A program made the translations under genes and the position numbers. Shown here piece after piece: positions 1 through 9,161 of a stretch of 64,000 bases of DNA. The stretch comes from Alphaproteobacteria bacterium (GTDB lineage: Bacteria; Pseudomonadota; Alphaproteobacteria; Sphingomonadales; Sphingomonadaceae). A model generated the notes under the pieces. It did not search any database. It was not told the origin of the DNA and was given only the letters and a program-made list of their open reading frames with translations. The stretch's first letter is position 1. Each line of letters starts with the position of its first letter. The stretch covers positions 24,384 to 88,383 of the forward strand of contig JAHJIJ010000009.1 in the NCBI GenBank assembly GCA_018823325.1. The letters are read 5' to 3'.

Positions 1-1
1 T

Positions 2-277
2 CCGGCGCTGATCGCGGCGACTGCCATGCCCTTTGCCTATGCTGTCGGCACATCACTGTTCATCGTCACGGCGCTCGGCCTGACCACAGCGACGTCCTAC
101 GCGCTTTCGGACTATGTCGACTGGCCTTTGACAGCCCTGCTCATCGCCGGCGGAGCAGGTGGTTCGACCCTTGGAATTTTTGCCGGACGCAAGCTGGCTC
201 ACCACAAGCGGATTCTTGAGCGGGGCTTTGCGCTCCTTGTCATTGCAGTGGGCTGCTATATCGTTCTGGCCCGTTAA
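2..277 (+). CDS. TauE/SafE family permease, C-terminal part (5' end outside window)
   Basis: The frame is open from the first bases of the window, so only the C-terminal ~92 residues of a longer protein are seen. Three hydrophobic stretches are visible, and the segment around AVGTSLFIVTALG resembles the repeated motif in the second half of TauE/SafE-type anion exporters (sulfite/organosulfonate permeases of the inner membrane). The segment GGSTLGIFAGRKLAHH followed by a final membrane helix ending at the C-terminus also fits that family. An internal ATG at 26 is in frame but is probably not the start. Substrate cannot be deduced. The family call rests on a short motif only. Confidence 0.6.
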   Translation, partial: PALIAATAMPFAYAVGTSLFIVTALGLTTATSYALSDYVDWPLTALLIAGGAGGSTLGIFAGRKLAHHKRILERGFALLVIAVGCYIVLAR

Positions 278-528
278 CTTCAGGGCCAACGGGTCATTTC
301 AGCGCTGGCCGATAAAACGACCCGCGCCCCGCTCCTGACTTGCAGCTTCCTTCAACGACCGATATTCCTCAACGCAGGAATTACAAACGCTTCGGGCGGA
401 TGTCGACTCGAACGGCTTGATCAGCTGCGTTGTGATCCTAGACTGTGGATCGCAATGTCGCGGATGCCGGACTGAGAACGCTTCCGCAAATCGAAGTTAC
501 AAAAGAAGTAACGAGAAGCGAGGTGAGG

Positions 529-1296
529 ATGCGTGTCGGCATGGGCTTGAAGGCATTTGGGCTGTCTGTTGCAATGGCTGCGTGGAGCACCGGTGGTGTG
601 GCCCAGCCAGACACGCAACCGCCTTCCCATCAGGATCCACGAGCGGGCTATGCTGCGCTTGCCCAACTTCCCGACTGGAGCGGCGTTTGGTCTCCCGATT
701 GGAGTATGACGGCAAAGAACCGCAGCAAGGAGCCACAGTTCACGCAAGCCGCTGCGCAAACCTCCCAAGCCTTCAAAGCAGCGCAAGAGCGCGGCGAAAA
801 CCTGCAGGGCGAAGTGGCGAATTGCCTGCCGCCGGGCATGCCGGGAATCATGTCCCAGCCCTACCCGATCGAATTCCTGTTCCGACCGGGTGCCGTCTAC
901 CTCATCACTGAAACCTACAGCCAGGTCCGTCGCATATACACCGATGGTCGCCCCCTGCCTGAAGATCCCGATCCATTTTTCAACGGCCATTCTGTGGGAT
1001 GGTGGGAAAATGACACGCTGGTTGTCGAGACGACCGGGATCAATCCCCGCAACGTGATCGTCCCAGGCATTCACGCCACCGAGCAAACACGCATTCGCGA
1101 GACATTCCGCTCCGACGCACCCGGCAAACTAACCGTGGAAACGAGCATTACCGACCCCACTCTCTTCATCGAACCGTTCGTCACCCAAGCTTCGTTCGCA
1201 CGAAATGACGGCTGGGAAATGCGCGAATATGTCTGCGCGGAAAACAATAAGGACGGGGCCGACGAGTTCGGTCGCCCGACCATGAACCTGGATTGA
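529..1296 (+). CDS. Secreted protein of unknown function, paired with a DUF6152 protein
   Basis: A 255-residue protein beginning with a typical Sec signal (Met-Arg then a hydrophobic run ending in AQ around residue 28), so it is probably periplasmic. The frame stays open upstream to 445, but the ATG at 529 follows a GAGGTGAGG purine run and places the signal peptide at the N-terminus; ATG 541 is an alternative. The body contains LPDWSGVWSPDW, a CLPPGMPGIM segment and WWENDTLVVETTGIN, features I associate with an unnamed sphingomonad secreted family often encoded beside DUF6152 proteins. It ends 11 bp before the DUF6152 gene, so the two are likely one operon. No catalytic residues can be named and the function is unknown. 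Confidence 0.6.
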   Translation: MRVGMGLKAFGLSVAMAAWSTGGVAQPDTQPPSHQDPRAGYAALAQLPDWSGVWSPDWSMTAKNRSKEPQFTQAAAQTSQAFKAAQERGENLQGEVANCLPPGMPGIMSQPYPIEFLFRPGAVYLITETYSQVRRIYTDGRPLPEDPDPFFNGHSVGWWENDTLVVETTGINPRNVIVPGIHATEQTRIRETFRSDAPGKLTVETSITDPTLFIEPFVTQASFARNDGWEMREYVCAENNKDGADEFGRPTMNLD

Positions 1297-1307
1297 GGGC
1301 TTAACCG

Positions 1308-1715
1308 ATGAAACGCTACATCTCCATGATCACGATCGCCGCAATCATGGGCGGCCTGGGTGTGTCAGGTTCGGCTCATCATTCCACAGCCATGTTCAAC
1401 TGGGGCAAGGAAATCCCCATGAAGAATGCAACGGTCGAACGATGGTCATGGACCAATCCTCACACCTTCCTGTATGTCACAGTCCCGACAGCGGACGGAA
1501 CGGAGCGTTGGGCCTTTGAGGGTATGAGCCCCAGCCACCTCTCGCGCACCGGATGGAACCGACATACGCTGGTCCCCGGCCAAAAGATCGACCTGACCTA
1601 TTATTCGTTGCGGGATGGGCGAAAGGGCGGGTTCAACATGTCCGTGACGCTGCCCGATGGCCGGACACTGAGACAGCTTCCGGCCAGGGCATCCAGCGAT
1701 AACGCCAGTCGCTGA
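1308..1715 (+). CDS. DUF6152 family protein, exported
   Basis: A 135-residue protein with an N-terminal signal peptide (MKRYISMITIAAIMGG, cleavage near SGSAHH) followed by the signatures of DUF6152: HHSTAMF directly after the signal, WSWTNPHTFLYV, a WAFEGMSP segment and a LTYYSLRDGRKGG segment. The mature protein would begin with or near two histidines, which could bind metal, but that is inference. It follows the secreted protein at 529-1296 with an 11-bp gap, and the two are probably co-transcribed. The family has no established function. Confidence 0.7.
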   Translation: MKRYISMITIAAIMGGLGVSGSAHHSTAMFNWGKEIPMKNATVERWSWTNPHTFLYVTVPTADGTERWAFEGMSPSHLSRTGWNRHTLVPGQKIDLTYYSLRDGRKGGFNMSVTLPDGRTLRQLPARASSDNASR

Positions 1716-1786
1716 CAACAAAACTATTGCCGCCGGCTCAAGCCAGGCGAGCGCGGCTTCGGCCGTCTAAAAGATGTTGGAAGAAA

Positions 1787-1863
1787 TGGCGCGCCCGGAA
1801 CGATTCGAACGTCCGACCCTCAGATTCGTAGTCTGATGCTCTATCCAGCTGAGCTACGGGCGC
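1787..1863 (-). tRNA. tRNA-Arg (anticodon ACG)
   Basis: Read on the minus strand, a complete cloverleaf runs from 1863 to 1787. The seven-base acceptor strands GCGCCCG and CGGGCGC pair perfectly, the D-arm is GCTCAGCTGGATAGAGC, the anticodon loop is CTACGAA with ACG at positions 34-36, and the T-arm carries GTTCGAATC. The terminal CCA is encoded (TGG at 1787-1789 on the plus strand). Confidence 0.95.
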
Positions 1864-1913
1864 TTGCCAATCTCGCGGTGCCCTGGGGCGCCGTGGGAGA
1901 GGCGCAGATAGTC

Positions 1914-1943
1914 GGGGGCGCCGCTTGTGGCAACCCCCTTTTT
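1914..1943 (+). terminator. Putative Rho-independent terminator
   Basis: A GC-rich hairpin (GGGGGCGCC, loop GCTTGT, GGCAACCCCC) is followed directly by five T residues on the plus strand. The T-tract makes it a terminator for rightward transcription only; ppdK and tRNA-Arg read leftward. It could end transcripts of the 529-1715 operon after they pass antisense through the tRNA gene. Seen by eye; no folding energy was computed. Confidence 0.45.
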
Positions 1944-1962
1944 CGCATTCTTTTGTGCGCTC

Positions 1963-4629
1963 TCAGCTGCGGGCCGCGAGCGCTGCCTGAGCCGCTGCCA
2001 GACGCGCGATCGGCACGCGATACGGCGAGGCGCTGACATAATCGAGGCCGGTCTTCTCGCAGAAGGCAATGGAGGCGGGATCGCCGCCATGCTCGCCGCA
2101 AATGCCCAGCTTGATGTCCGGGCGCGTCGCCCTGCCCCGCTCCACCGCGATCTGAATCAGCTCGCCGACGCCCTCGACATCCAGGCTCACGAACGGATCA
2201 CGCGCGAAGATGCCCTTGTCGACATACTGGGTGAGGAAGCGGCTCGCATCGTCGCGGCTGATGCCGATCGTCGTCTGGGTGAGATCGTTGGTGCCGAAGG
2301 AGAAGAACTCGCCGGCCTCGGCAATCTCGCCTGCCTTGAGCGCCGCGCGCGGCAGCTCGATCATCGTGCCGACCAGATACTCCACCGACGTGCCGCGCTC
2401 GGCAAACACGGCCTTGGCAGTCTTGTCGACGATCTCCTTCATCAGCTCCAGCTCGCGCTTTGTGGCGACGAGGGGAATCATGACCTCGGGAATCGGTGCC
2501 TCGCCGCTTGCCTTGGCGACATCGAGCGCGGCCTCGAAGATCGCGCGGGCCTGCATCTCGTAGATCTCGGGATAGGTGACGCCAAGGCGGCAGCCGCGGT
2601 GACCGAGCATCGGGTTGAACTCGTGCAGTTCGGCAGCCCGGCGCTTGAGCAAATCGACGCTCACCCCGGCGGCCTCGGCCACGTCGGCGAACTCGGCATC
2701 CTCATGCGGCAGGAACTCGTGGAGCGGCGGATCGAGCAGGCGGATTGTGACGGGCAGGCCCGCCATTTCCGTGAAGATCGCCGTGAAGTCGGCCCGCTGC
2801 TCGGGCAGCAGCTTGGCCAGCGCCTCGCGACGACCCGCTTCGGTCTCGGCAAGGATCATCTGGCGCACGGCTGTGATCCGGGCCGCATCGAAGAACATAT
2901 GCTCGGTGCGGCACAGGCCCACGCCTTCCGCGCCGAACTCGCGGGCGGTGCGGCAATCCTGCGGTGTCTCCGCATTGGCCCGCACCTTGAGGCGGCGCAC
3001 CTGATCGGCCCAGACCATGAGCGTACCGAAATCGCCGGCCAGCTCGGGCTGCACCGTTGGCACTTCGCCGGCCATCACTTCACCGGTCGCGCCGTCGATG
3101 GTGATGATATCGCGCTCCTTGAGCAGCCGGTCGCCGATCCGCATCAGCTTGCCCGCCGCATCGATGGATATGCTGCCCGCGCCGGAGACGCACGGGCGCC
3201 CCATGCCGCGCGCCACCACGGCTGCGTGGCTGGTCATGCCGCCGCGCGCGGTCAGAATGCCCTTGGCGGCGTGCATGCCGTGAATGTCCTCGGGGCTCGT
3301 CTCGATGCGCACGAGGATCACCGCTTCGCCCAGCTCATTGAGCCGCTCGGCTGCCTCGGCATCGAACACCACCTGACCCGAGGCTGCGCCGGGCGAGGCC
3401 GGCAGGCCCTTGGTGAGCACGTCGCGCGCGGCCTTGGGGTCGAGGGTGGGATGCAGCAATTGATCGAGCGCAGCGGCATCGACGCGCGCGACGGCCTCTT
3501 CCTTGCTGATCAGCCCTTCATTGGCCATGTCCACCGCGATCTTGAGCGCTGCCTTGGCGGTGCGCTTGCCCGAGCGGGTCTGGAGCATCCAGAGCTTGCC
3601 CTGCTGCACCGTGAACTCGATGTCCTGCATATCGCGGTAATGCGTCTCGAGGATCTGGAAGACCTTAGCCAGCTCGGCGTAAGTTTCCGGCATGGATTCT
3701 TCCATGCTGAGCGGCTTGGCCCCTGCCCGCTCGCGCGCGGCCTTGGTCAGATATTGCGGCGTGCGGATTCCCGCCACCACGTCCTCGCCCTGCGCATTGA
3801 TGAGATATTCGCCATAATAGGCGTTCTCGCCGGTCGCCGGATCGCGAGTGAAGGCAACCCCCGTTGCCGAGGTGTCGCCCATATTGCCGAACACCATCGC
3901 CTGCACGTTCACGGCCGTGCCCCAGTCACCGGGGATGTTGTTGAGGCGGCGATAGACCTTGGCGCGGTCCGCCTGCCAGCTGCCGAACACGGCCCCGATA
4001 GCGCCCCACAGCTGCTCGTTCACATCCTGCGGGAACGGCTTGCCCCAGAGCTGCTGGACGAGCGCCTTGTATTCCGCAACCAGCGCCTGCCAGTCGCTCG
4101 CTTCCAGCTCGGTGTCGAGATAGGCACCCTTGTCTTCCTTGGCGATCTCCAGCGCTTCCTCGAACTTGCCATGATCGAGGCCGAGCACGACGTCCGAATA
4201 CATCTGGATGAAGCGGCGATAGCTGTCCCACGCAAAGCGCGCGTCGCCCGAGACGGCAGCGAGACCCTCGACGGTTTCGTCATTCAGGCCCAGGTTCAGC
4301 ACCGTGTCCATCATGCCCGGCATGGAGACGCGCGCGCCGGAGCGGACGGAGACCAGCAACGGATCGGCCTTGTCGCCGAAGCGCTTGCCGGTCACGCCCT
4401 CGATATGCGCGATGCCCGCGGCGACTTCCGCGTTCAGGCTCTCGGGATAGGTCTCGCCATCCTCATAATAGCGCGTGCACATCTCGGTCGTGATCGTGAA
4501 GCCGGGTGGCACCGGCAGGCCGATGGCCGCCATACCATCCAGATTGGCGCCCTTGCCGCCAAGCAGGTTCTTGTCACCCTTGCCGCCGTCATCGACGTCG
4601 CCACCGAAACGATACACATATTTGGTCAT
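1963..4629 (-). CDS. ppdK: Pyruvate, phosphate dikinase
   Basis: An 888-residue protein, the normal length for PPDK, which interconverts pyruvate + ATP + Pi and PEP + AMP + PPi in the cytoplasm. The N-terminal nucleotide-binding domain starts MTKYVYRFGGDV and contains GGKGANLDGMAAIGLPVPPGF. The central phosphohistidine domain has GGMTSHAAVVARGMGRPCVSG (catalytic His), and the C-terminal PEP/pyruvate barrel contains GEGVGLCRTEHMFF-like and ICGEHGGDP segments. The frame is open upstream to 4764, but the ATG at 4629 matches the family N-terminus and follows CAGGGTGG. It lies 88 bp downstream of glyS on the same strand; this neighbourhood is common in sphingomonads. Confidence 0.97.
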   Translation of the reverse strand: MTKYVYRFGGDVDDGGKGDKNLLGGKGANLDGMAAIGLPVPPGFTITTEMCTRYYEDGETYPESLNAEVAAGIAHIEGVTGKRFGDKADPLLVSVRSGARVSMPGMMDTVLNLGLNDETVEGLAAVSGDARFAWDSYRRFIQMYSDVVLGLDHGKFEEALEIAKEDKGAYLDTELEASDWQALVAEYKALVQQLWGKPFPQDVNEQLWGAIGAVFGSWQADRAKVYRRLNNIPGDWGTAVNVQAMVFGNMGDTSATGVAFTRDPATGENAYYGEYLINAQGEDVVAGIRTPQYLTKAARERAGAKPLSMEESMPETYAELAKVFQILETHYRDMQDIEFTVQQGKLWMLQTRSGKRTAKAALKIAVDMANEGLISKEEAVARVDAAALDQLLHPTLDPKAARDVLTKGLPASPGAASGQVVFDAEAAERLNELGEAVILVRIETSPEDIHGMHAAKGILTARGGMTSHAAVVARGMGRPCVSGAGSISIDAAGKLMRIGDRLLKERDIITIDGATGEVMAGEVPTVQPELAGDFGTLMVWADQVRRLKVRANAETPQDCRTAREFGAEGVGLCRTEHMFFDAARITAVRQMILAETEAGRREALAKLLPEQRADFTAIFTEMAGLPVTIRLLDPPLHEFLPHEDAEFADVAEAAGVSVDLLKRRAAELHEFNPMLGHRGCRLGVTYPEIYEMQARAIFEAALDVAKASGEAPIPEVMIPLVATKRELELMKEIVDKTAKAVFAERGTSVEYLVGTMIELPRAALKAGEIAEAGEFFSFGTNDLTQTTIGISRDDASRFLTQYVDKGIFARDPFVSLDVEGVGELIQIAVERGRATRPDIKLGICGEHGGDPASIAFCEKTGLDYVSASPYRVPIARLAAAQAALAARS

Positions 4630-4717
4630 CGAAACATTCCACCCTGCATTGGAATGCGCACCGGAACGGCCTGCTCTGTTCTCTGCCGCCCGTACGCGCG
4701 ATTTGTCGTTCGCGAAC

Positions 4718-7120
4718 CTAACCCTCGATTTTCGAGAAATCCGCCACTTTGTGCACCGCAGCACGAATGCGGGTCAACAGACTTAACCGTGATTGCCGCT
4801 TGATCGGATCGGCATCGTTGACCGTGACGGTCTCAAAAAAGGCGTCGATGGGCGCGCGCAGCGTCGCCAGCGCGGCCATGGCGCCCTCGAAATCCTCCGC
4901 CGCAATCGCCGCCTCGGCGCGCGGCTCGGCCTCGTCGAGCGCATTGATCAGCGCCGCCTCGGCAGGCTCCAGCGCATAAGCGGGCGCCGCAGCCGCGAAA
5001 TGCGCCTCATGCTCGCGCATCGCCTGCGCCATGTCAGGATCGGTCAACGCCTCGCCGGGGTCTTCCTCACCAAGCTGGCTCTGCGGCTTGCCACCCTCGG
5101 GCTGCTCCTTCTTGAGGATATTCGCCGCGCGCTTGTAGCCCGCAAGGAGGTTCGCACCATCCTCGGTGCTGACGAAGGATTGCAGCGCATGAACGCGGGA
5201 GAGCAGGCGGACGAGATCGTCCTCGCCGCCAAGAGCGAACACGGCATCGATGAGGTCGTGACGTACCCCCGCCTCGCGTTGCTGGACCTTGAGACGGTCG
5301 GCAAAGAAGTCGAGGAGATCGCGGGTAGCGCGATGTCCTGGAGCAGCTTGACGATCATCAACGCCTAGCCGTGCTTCTGCAAAAGCAACCACCTGCTCAA
5401 ACGTCGCCGGCTTTCCAAGAGCGGATTCCAAGCCGAAATACGCCTCTGCAAAAGCGCTACGTCGTTCTGAACTACGGGCTTGGACATACCAAAGATAGGA
5501 GGCACTCAGAAGTGCGATTGTAAGCGAGCCTCGAATTTGCTTGCCCAAGATCGATCGGATGCAACCGAGCGCGGCGCGGCGCAATGCAAACGGATCTTTT
5601 GAACCCGTAGGCTTCTCGTCGACCGCAAAAAAACACACTAATGTATCCAGCTTATCCGCCAGCGATACCGCCACCGTCACCGGCGCAGTCGGAACCTCAT
5701 CCCCCTGCCCCACCGGCTTGTAATGATCGCGGATCGCGTCGGCGACTTCGTCCGGCAGACCTTCGGCGCGAGCGTAGTAGCCGCCCATCAGGCCCTGCAG
5801 TTCGGGGAACTCGCCGACCATTTCGGTGACAAGATCGGCCTTGCACAGGCGGGCGGCCTGTTCTGCGAGGTCTGCCAGCGCCTTCCGCTCCTCGTCATTC
5901 CCGCGCACGCGGGAATCCAGGGGCGTTGCCGGCTGCGGTTGCGCTGTTGGGGCCTGGACCCCCGCGTCCGCGGGAGTGACGGAGGTATTGGAGGCGCCAA
6001 CAATGCCTTCCTCAACAAGCCAGCGGGCCAACGTCGCCACGCGCTCGACCTTGTCGGCCACCGTGCCCAGCTTTTCATGGAAGGTGATGCGCGAGAGCTT
6101 TTGCGCGTGATCCGCAAGCTTCGTCTTCTTGTCCTGCTCCCAGAAGAAGCGCGCATCGGAGAGGCGGGCGGCGAGGACCTTGCCATTGCCCTCGACAATC
6201 GCCGTGCCGCCGTCGTTGGCCTCGATGTTCGCCGTGCAGATGAAAGCGTTGGCGAGCTTGCCGCTCTCATCGCGCAGCACGAAATATTTCTGGTTGATGC
6301 GCAGCGTGAGCTGGATGACCTCGGGCGGCACCTCCAGGAATGCCGCATCGAAGCGCCCGAGCAGCGGCACCGGCCATTCCGTCAGCCCGGCATTTTCGGC
6401 AACGAGCCCTGCATCGGGGATCAGCTCCAGCCCGGCCTGCGCAGCCAGTTCCTCGGCGCGCCGCGCGATGATTGCCCGGCGCTCCTCCTGGTCCACGATC
6501 ACGTAGGCCGCGCGCAGCTGATCGGCGTAGGTCGCCGCGCTCTCGATGGCGATCTCGCCGCTCGAATGGAAGCGGTGGCCGCGTGTCGTCCGCCCGGTCG
6601 CAATCCCCTCGATGGCGAAGGGCACCACTTCATTGCCGAGCAGCGCGATGATGCCCTGCAGCGGACGCACCCAGCGCAGGCTCTCGGTGGAGAGGCTGGC
6701 ATCGCCCCAGCGCATCGACTTGGGCCAGGGGAAGGCACGCACGACCTGCGGGATTGCCTCGGCCAGAACGTCAGCCGTCGCGCGCCCCGGCTTCTCGACC
6801 GTGGCGAACCACACGCCGTCGCGGTCCTCGAGCTGGTCCTGCGTCAGGCCGGTCTTGCGCAGGAAGCCTTCCAGCGCTTGCGGCGGGGCCGAGGTGCGCG
6901 GGCCTTTGAATTCCTCGCTGACGGCCTGTGTCGAGAGCGGTAAAGCGCGCGCGATGAAGGCGAGGCGGCGCGGCGTGGCATAGACTGTCAGGCCCTCAGG
7001 CTTGAGACCCGCCGCACCCAGCGCCTCGCCGAGCAGCCGCGCGAGATCGTCCGCAGCCTTTGCCTGCATCCGCGCCGGAATTTCCTCGCAGCGCAGCTCA
7101 AGAAGGAAGTCAGCGCTCAT
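4718..7120 (-). CDS. glyS: Glycine-tRNA ligase beta subunit
   Basis: About 800 residues, longer than the usual ~690-700. The N-terminus [18 protein letters not shown] is diagnostic of bacterial GlyS, and the C-terminal region carries the anticodon-binding (DALR-like) part ending SRLSLLTRIRAAVHKVADFS. With GlyQ it forms the tetramer that charges tRNA-Gly. The ATG at 7120 overlaps the glyQ TGA by one base; a second ATG at 7123 is adjacent. Residues ~380-409 (VTPADAGVQ...SRVRGNDE) are not part of the conserved protein: they are translated from an 88-bp palindromic repeat at 5894-5981, inserted in frame. The gene otherwise looks intact. Confidence 0.96.
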   Translation of the reverse strand: MSADFLLELRCEEIPARMQAKAADDLARLLGEALGAAGLKPEGLTVYATPRRLAFIARALPLSTQAVSEEFKGPRTSAPPQALEGFLRKTGLTQDQLEDRDGVWFATVEKPGRATADVLAEAIPQVVRAFPWPKSMRWGDASLSTESLRWVRPLQGIIALLGNEVVPFAIEGIATGRTTRGHRFHSSGEIAIESAATYADQLRAAYVIVDQEERRAIIARRAEELAAQAGLELIPDAGLVAENAGLTEWPVPLLGRFDAAFLEVPPEVIQLTLRINQKYFVLRDESGKLANAFICTANIEANDGGTAIVEGNGKVLAARLSDARFFWEQDKKTKLADHAQKLSRITFHEKLGTVADKVERVATLARWLVEEGIVGASNTSVTPADAGVQAPTAQPQPATPLDSRVRGNDEERKALADLAEQAARLCKADLVTEMVGEFPELQGLMGGYYARAEGLPDEVADAIRDHYKPVGQGDEVPTAPVTVAVSLADKLDTLVCFFAVDEKPTGSKDPFALRRAALGCIRSILGKQIRGSLTIALLSASYLWYVQARSSERRSAFAEAYFGLESALGKPATFEQVVAFAEARLGVDDRQAAPGHRATRDLLDFFADRLKVQQREAGVRHDLIDAVFALGGEDDLVRLLSRVHALQSFVSTEDGANLLAGYKRAANILKKEQPEGGKPQSQLGEEDPGEALTDPDMAQAMREHEAHFAAAAPAYALEPAEAALINALDEAEPRAEAAIAAEDFEGAMAALATLRAPIDAFFETVTVNDADPIKRQSRLSLLTRIRAAVHKVADFSKIEG
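5894..5981. repeat. Palindromic repeat element inserted in-frame in glyS
   Basis: The ends are inverted repeats: GTCATTCCCGCG at the left and CGCGGGAGTGAC at the right (one mismatch). Inside each end lies a smaller hairpin (CCCGCGcacGCGGG on the left, CCCGCGtccGCGGG on the right), followed by CCAGGGGC and GGGGCCTGG in inverted order. This layout is that of the small mobile palindromic repeats (REP/MITE-like) scattered between genes in many proteobacteria. Here it sits inside a coding frame, without stops, adding about 30 residues to GlyS. Confidence 0.8.
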
Positions 7121-8013
7121 CATTCCGCCCACCCGTTATGCTTCATCCAGGCCTCGCAGCTTCCCTTCGCGAGATCGCGCACCCGGCCCATATAGCTGGC
7201 GCGCTCCTGCACGCTGATGACGCCGCGCGCCTGCAGCAGATTGAAGACGTGGCTTGCCTCGATGGCCTGCTCATAGGCGGCCAGCGGCACGTTTGCCGCA
7301 ATGCTCGCCTGGCATTCCGCCTCGCAGTCCCTGAACCAGCGGAACAGCTTCTCGGTATCGGCCACCTCAAAGTTCCACTTGGAGAGCTGGCGCTCATTCT
7401 CGAGGAACACGTCACCATAAGTGACGGCCGGGCGGTCCCCGACGGCATCGTTGAACACGAGGTCGTACACGCTGTCGACGCTCTGGATATACATGGCGAG
7501 GCGCTCAAGCCCATAGGTCAGCTCGCCCGCCACCGGCTTGCAGTCGAACCCGCCCATCTGCTGGAAATAGGTGAACTGCGTCACTTCCATGCCGTCGCAC
7601 CACACCTCCCAGCCCAGGCCCCAGGCGCCCAGCGTCGGGCTTTCCCAGTCGTCCTCCACGAAGCGGATGTCGTGCAGCAGCGGATCGATGCCGATCGCCT
7701 TGAGCGAGCCCAGATAAAGGTCCTGCAGGTCCGGCGGGCTCGGTTTCATGATCACCTGATACTGGTAATAATGCTGGAGCCGGTTGGGGTTCTCGCCATA
7801 GCGCCCGTCGGTCGGTCGGCGCGAGGGCTGCACATAGGCGCAGTTCCACGGATCGGGGCCAAGGCTGCGCAGCGTCGTCGCCGGGTGGAAGGTGCCCGCG
7901 CCCACCCGCATGTCGAACGGCTGCAGGATCACGCAACCCTGCGCTGCCCAATAGTCGTGCAGCGTCAGAATGAGTTGCTGAAAGCTCAGCGGAGTGGAGG
8001 CCTTGTCCTGCAT
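7120..8013 (-). CDS. glyQ: Glycine-tRNA ligase alpha subunit
   Basis: A 297-residue protein, the standard GlyQ length, carrying the class II catalytic core for glycyl-adenylate formation. Diagnostic segments are [57 protein letters not shown] and [19 protein letters not shown]. It precedes glyS with a TGATG-type overlap, consistent with translational coupling of the two subunits. The ATG at 8013 is the only start that yields the family N-terminus. Confidence 0.97.
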   Translation of the reverse strand: MQDKASTPLSFQQLILTLHDYWAAQGCVILQPFDMRVGAGTFHPATTLRSLGPDPWNCAYVQPSRRPTDGRYGENPNRLQHYYQYQVIMKPSPPDLQDLYLGSLKAIGIDPLLHDIRFVEDDWESPTLGAWGLGWEVWCDGMEVTQFTYFQQMGGFDCKPVAGELTYGLERLAMYIQSVDSVYDLVFNDAVGDRPAVTYGDVFLENERQLSKWNFEVADTEKLFRWFRDCEAECQASIAANVPLAAYEQAIEASHVFNLLQARGVISVQERASYMGRVRDLAKGSCEAWMKHNGWAE

Positions 8014-8184
8014 GCGTCAACCGTCTCACGTCTAGGCTTTGGCGGCTTTGTACCGCCCTTTCGGAACCGGCGCGCTTTGGCCCATGGGGCAATCGCGGTC
8101 AAGCGGCGCGGCGGCGCTCCGCGCAAGCAGGCTTGCGCCAGAGCGCCAAGTCCGCAATGCAGTCAGCGACTTGAGGAATAGGCT

Positions 8185-9123
8185 ATGCACTGGAAATCAC
8201 TGATCCTCGGCTGCGCGATGCTGTTCTCGCCCGGCCTGCACGGCACCGCCATGGCGCAACAGGCAGAGGCGGCAGCGCGCCCTGCGCCTGCGGCGGACGC
8301 CCCGGCGGTCCACGCCCGCCCGGCGCTCTGGGCAGTACGGGATGATGATACCACCATCTATCTCTTCGGCACCATTCACCTGCTCAAGCCGGGCGTAAGC
8401 TGGTTCGAAGGGCCGGTGCGCGCCGCCTTTGACGAGTCGCAGACCGTTGTCCTCGAGGTGATCGATCAGAATGAGGGCGGCGCGCAGGATGCGATCATGC
8501 GGCGTGCGCTGGATATCGGTGGCCTGCCGCTTTCCAACAAGCTCGATGAGGAGACTCGCACCGCCTATTTCGCCGCGCTCGAAAAGCACGGCGCGCCGGT
8601 CATGGTCTATGATCGCGTGCGACCATGGTTCGCTGCCCTGACCCTTGCCGTTCTGCCGCTGCGGTCCCTTGGCTATTCGCCGGAAACCGGTGTGGATCGC
8701 GCCATCCATGCCGCCGCAACCGATGCAGGAAAGCAGCTGATCGGGCTGGAAACCTCGGCCGAGCAGATCGGCTTTTTCGAGACGATGCCTGAAGGGCTGC
8801 AGCTCACGCTGCTGAACGAAACGATCCGGGAACTGCCGGAACTGCCGGAGACAATCGAGGAAATGATCGCGGCGTGGAGCGCCGGCGACGAAGACGCGTT
8901 GGCCGCGATCATGAACGAGACGGCCGAAAGCAACGAGGAGATCGAACGCATCCTGCTTACCGAGCGCAACGAGCGCTGGTCCGACTGGATTGCGGCGCGT
9001 ATGAAGCAACCGGGCACCGTGTTCATGGCCGTCGGCGCAGGGCATCTGGCTGGCGACAAGAGCGTTCAAGCGATGCTTGAACAGCGCGGATTGGTCGCGC
9101 AACGGATCGAACGGGCCGAGTGA
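8185..9123 (+). CDS. TraB/GumN family protein, first of a tandem pair
   Basis: A 312-residue exported protein with a Sec signal ending HGTAMAQQ. Family marks are LFGTIHLLKPG (the GxxH motif), a central GLETSAEQIGFFETMP segment, RNERWSDWIAARM and the C-terminal VGAGHLAGDKSV, the second histidine motif of the family. Members are proposed metal-dependent hydrolases/proteases (Tiki/TraB clan); the two His motifs are the likely metal ligands, but the substrate is unknown. It is followed 38 bp downstream by a paralogue. Confidence 0.85.
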   Translation: MHWKSLILGCAMLFSPGLHGTAMAQQAEAAARPAPAADAPAVHARPALWAVRDDDTTIYLFGTIHLLKPGVSWFEGPVRAAFDESQTVVLEVIDQNEGGAQDAIMRRALDIGGLPLSNKLDEETRTAYFAALEKHGAPVMVYDRVRPWFAALTLAVLPLRSLGYSPETGVDRAIHAAATDAGKQLIGLETSAEQIGFFETMPEGLQLTLLNETIRELPELPETIEEMIAAWSAGDEDALAAIMNETAESNEEIERILLTERNERWSDWIAARMKQPGTVFMAVGAGHLAGDKSVQAMLEQRGLVAQRIERAE

Positions 9124-9161
9124 GCGCCACGGGCCATGAGCGACCGTAGCACAAGCCTGCC

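Noticed and set aside
1927..4803. A 958-residue open frame on the plus strand opposite ppdK
   Set aside because: It is an antisense shadow caused by high GC and strong codon bias; it has no family motifs, while the minus strand is a perfect PPDK.
5723..6943. A 406-residue open frame opposite glyS
   Set aside because: Antisense shadow; the minus-strand GlyS is intact and conserved.
7060..8181. A 373-residue open frame opposite glyQ
   Set aside because: Antisense shadow of a clear GlyQ.
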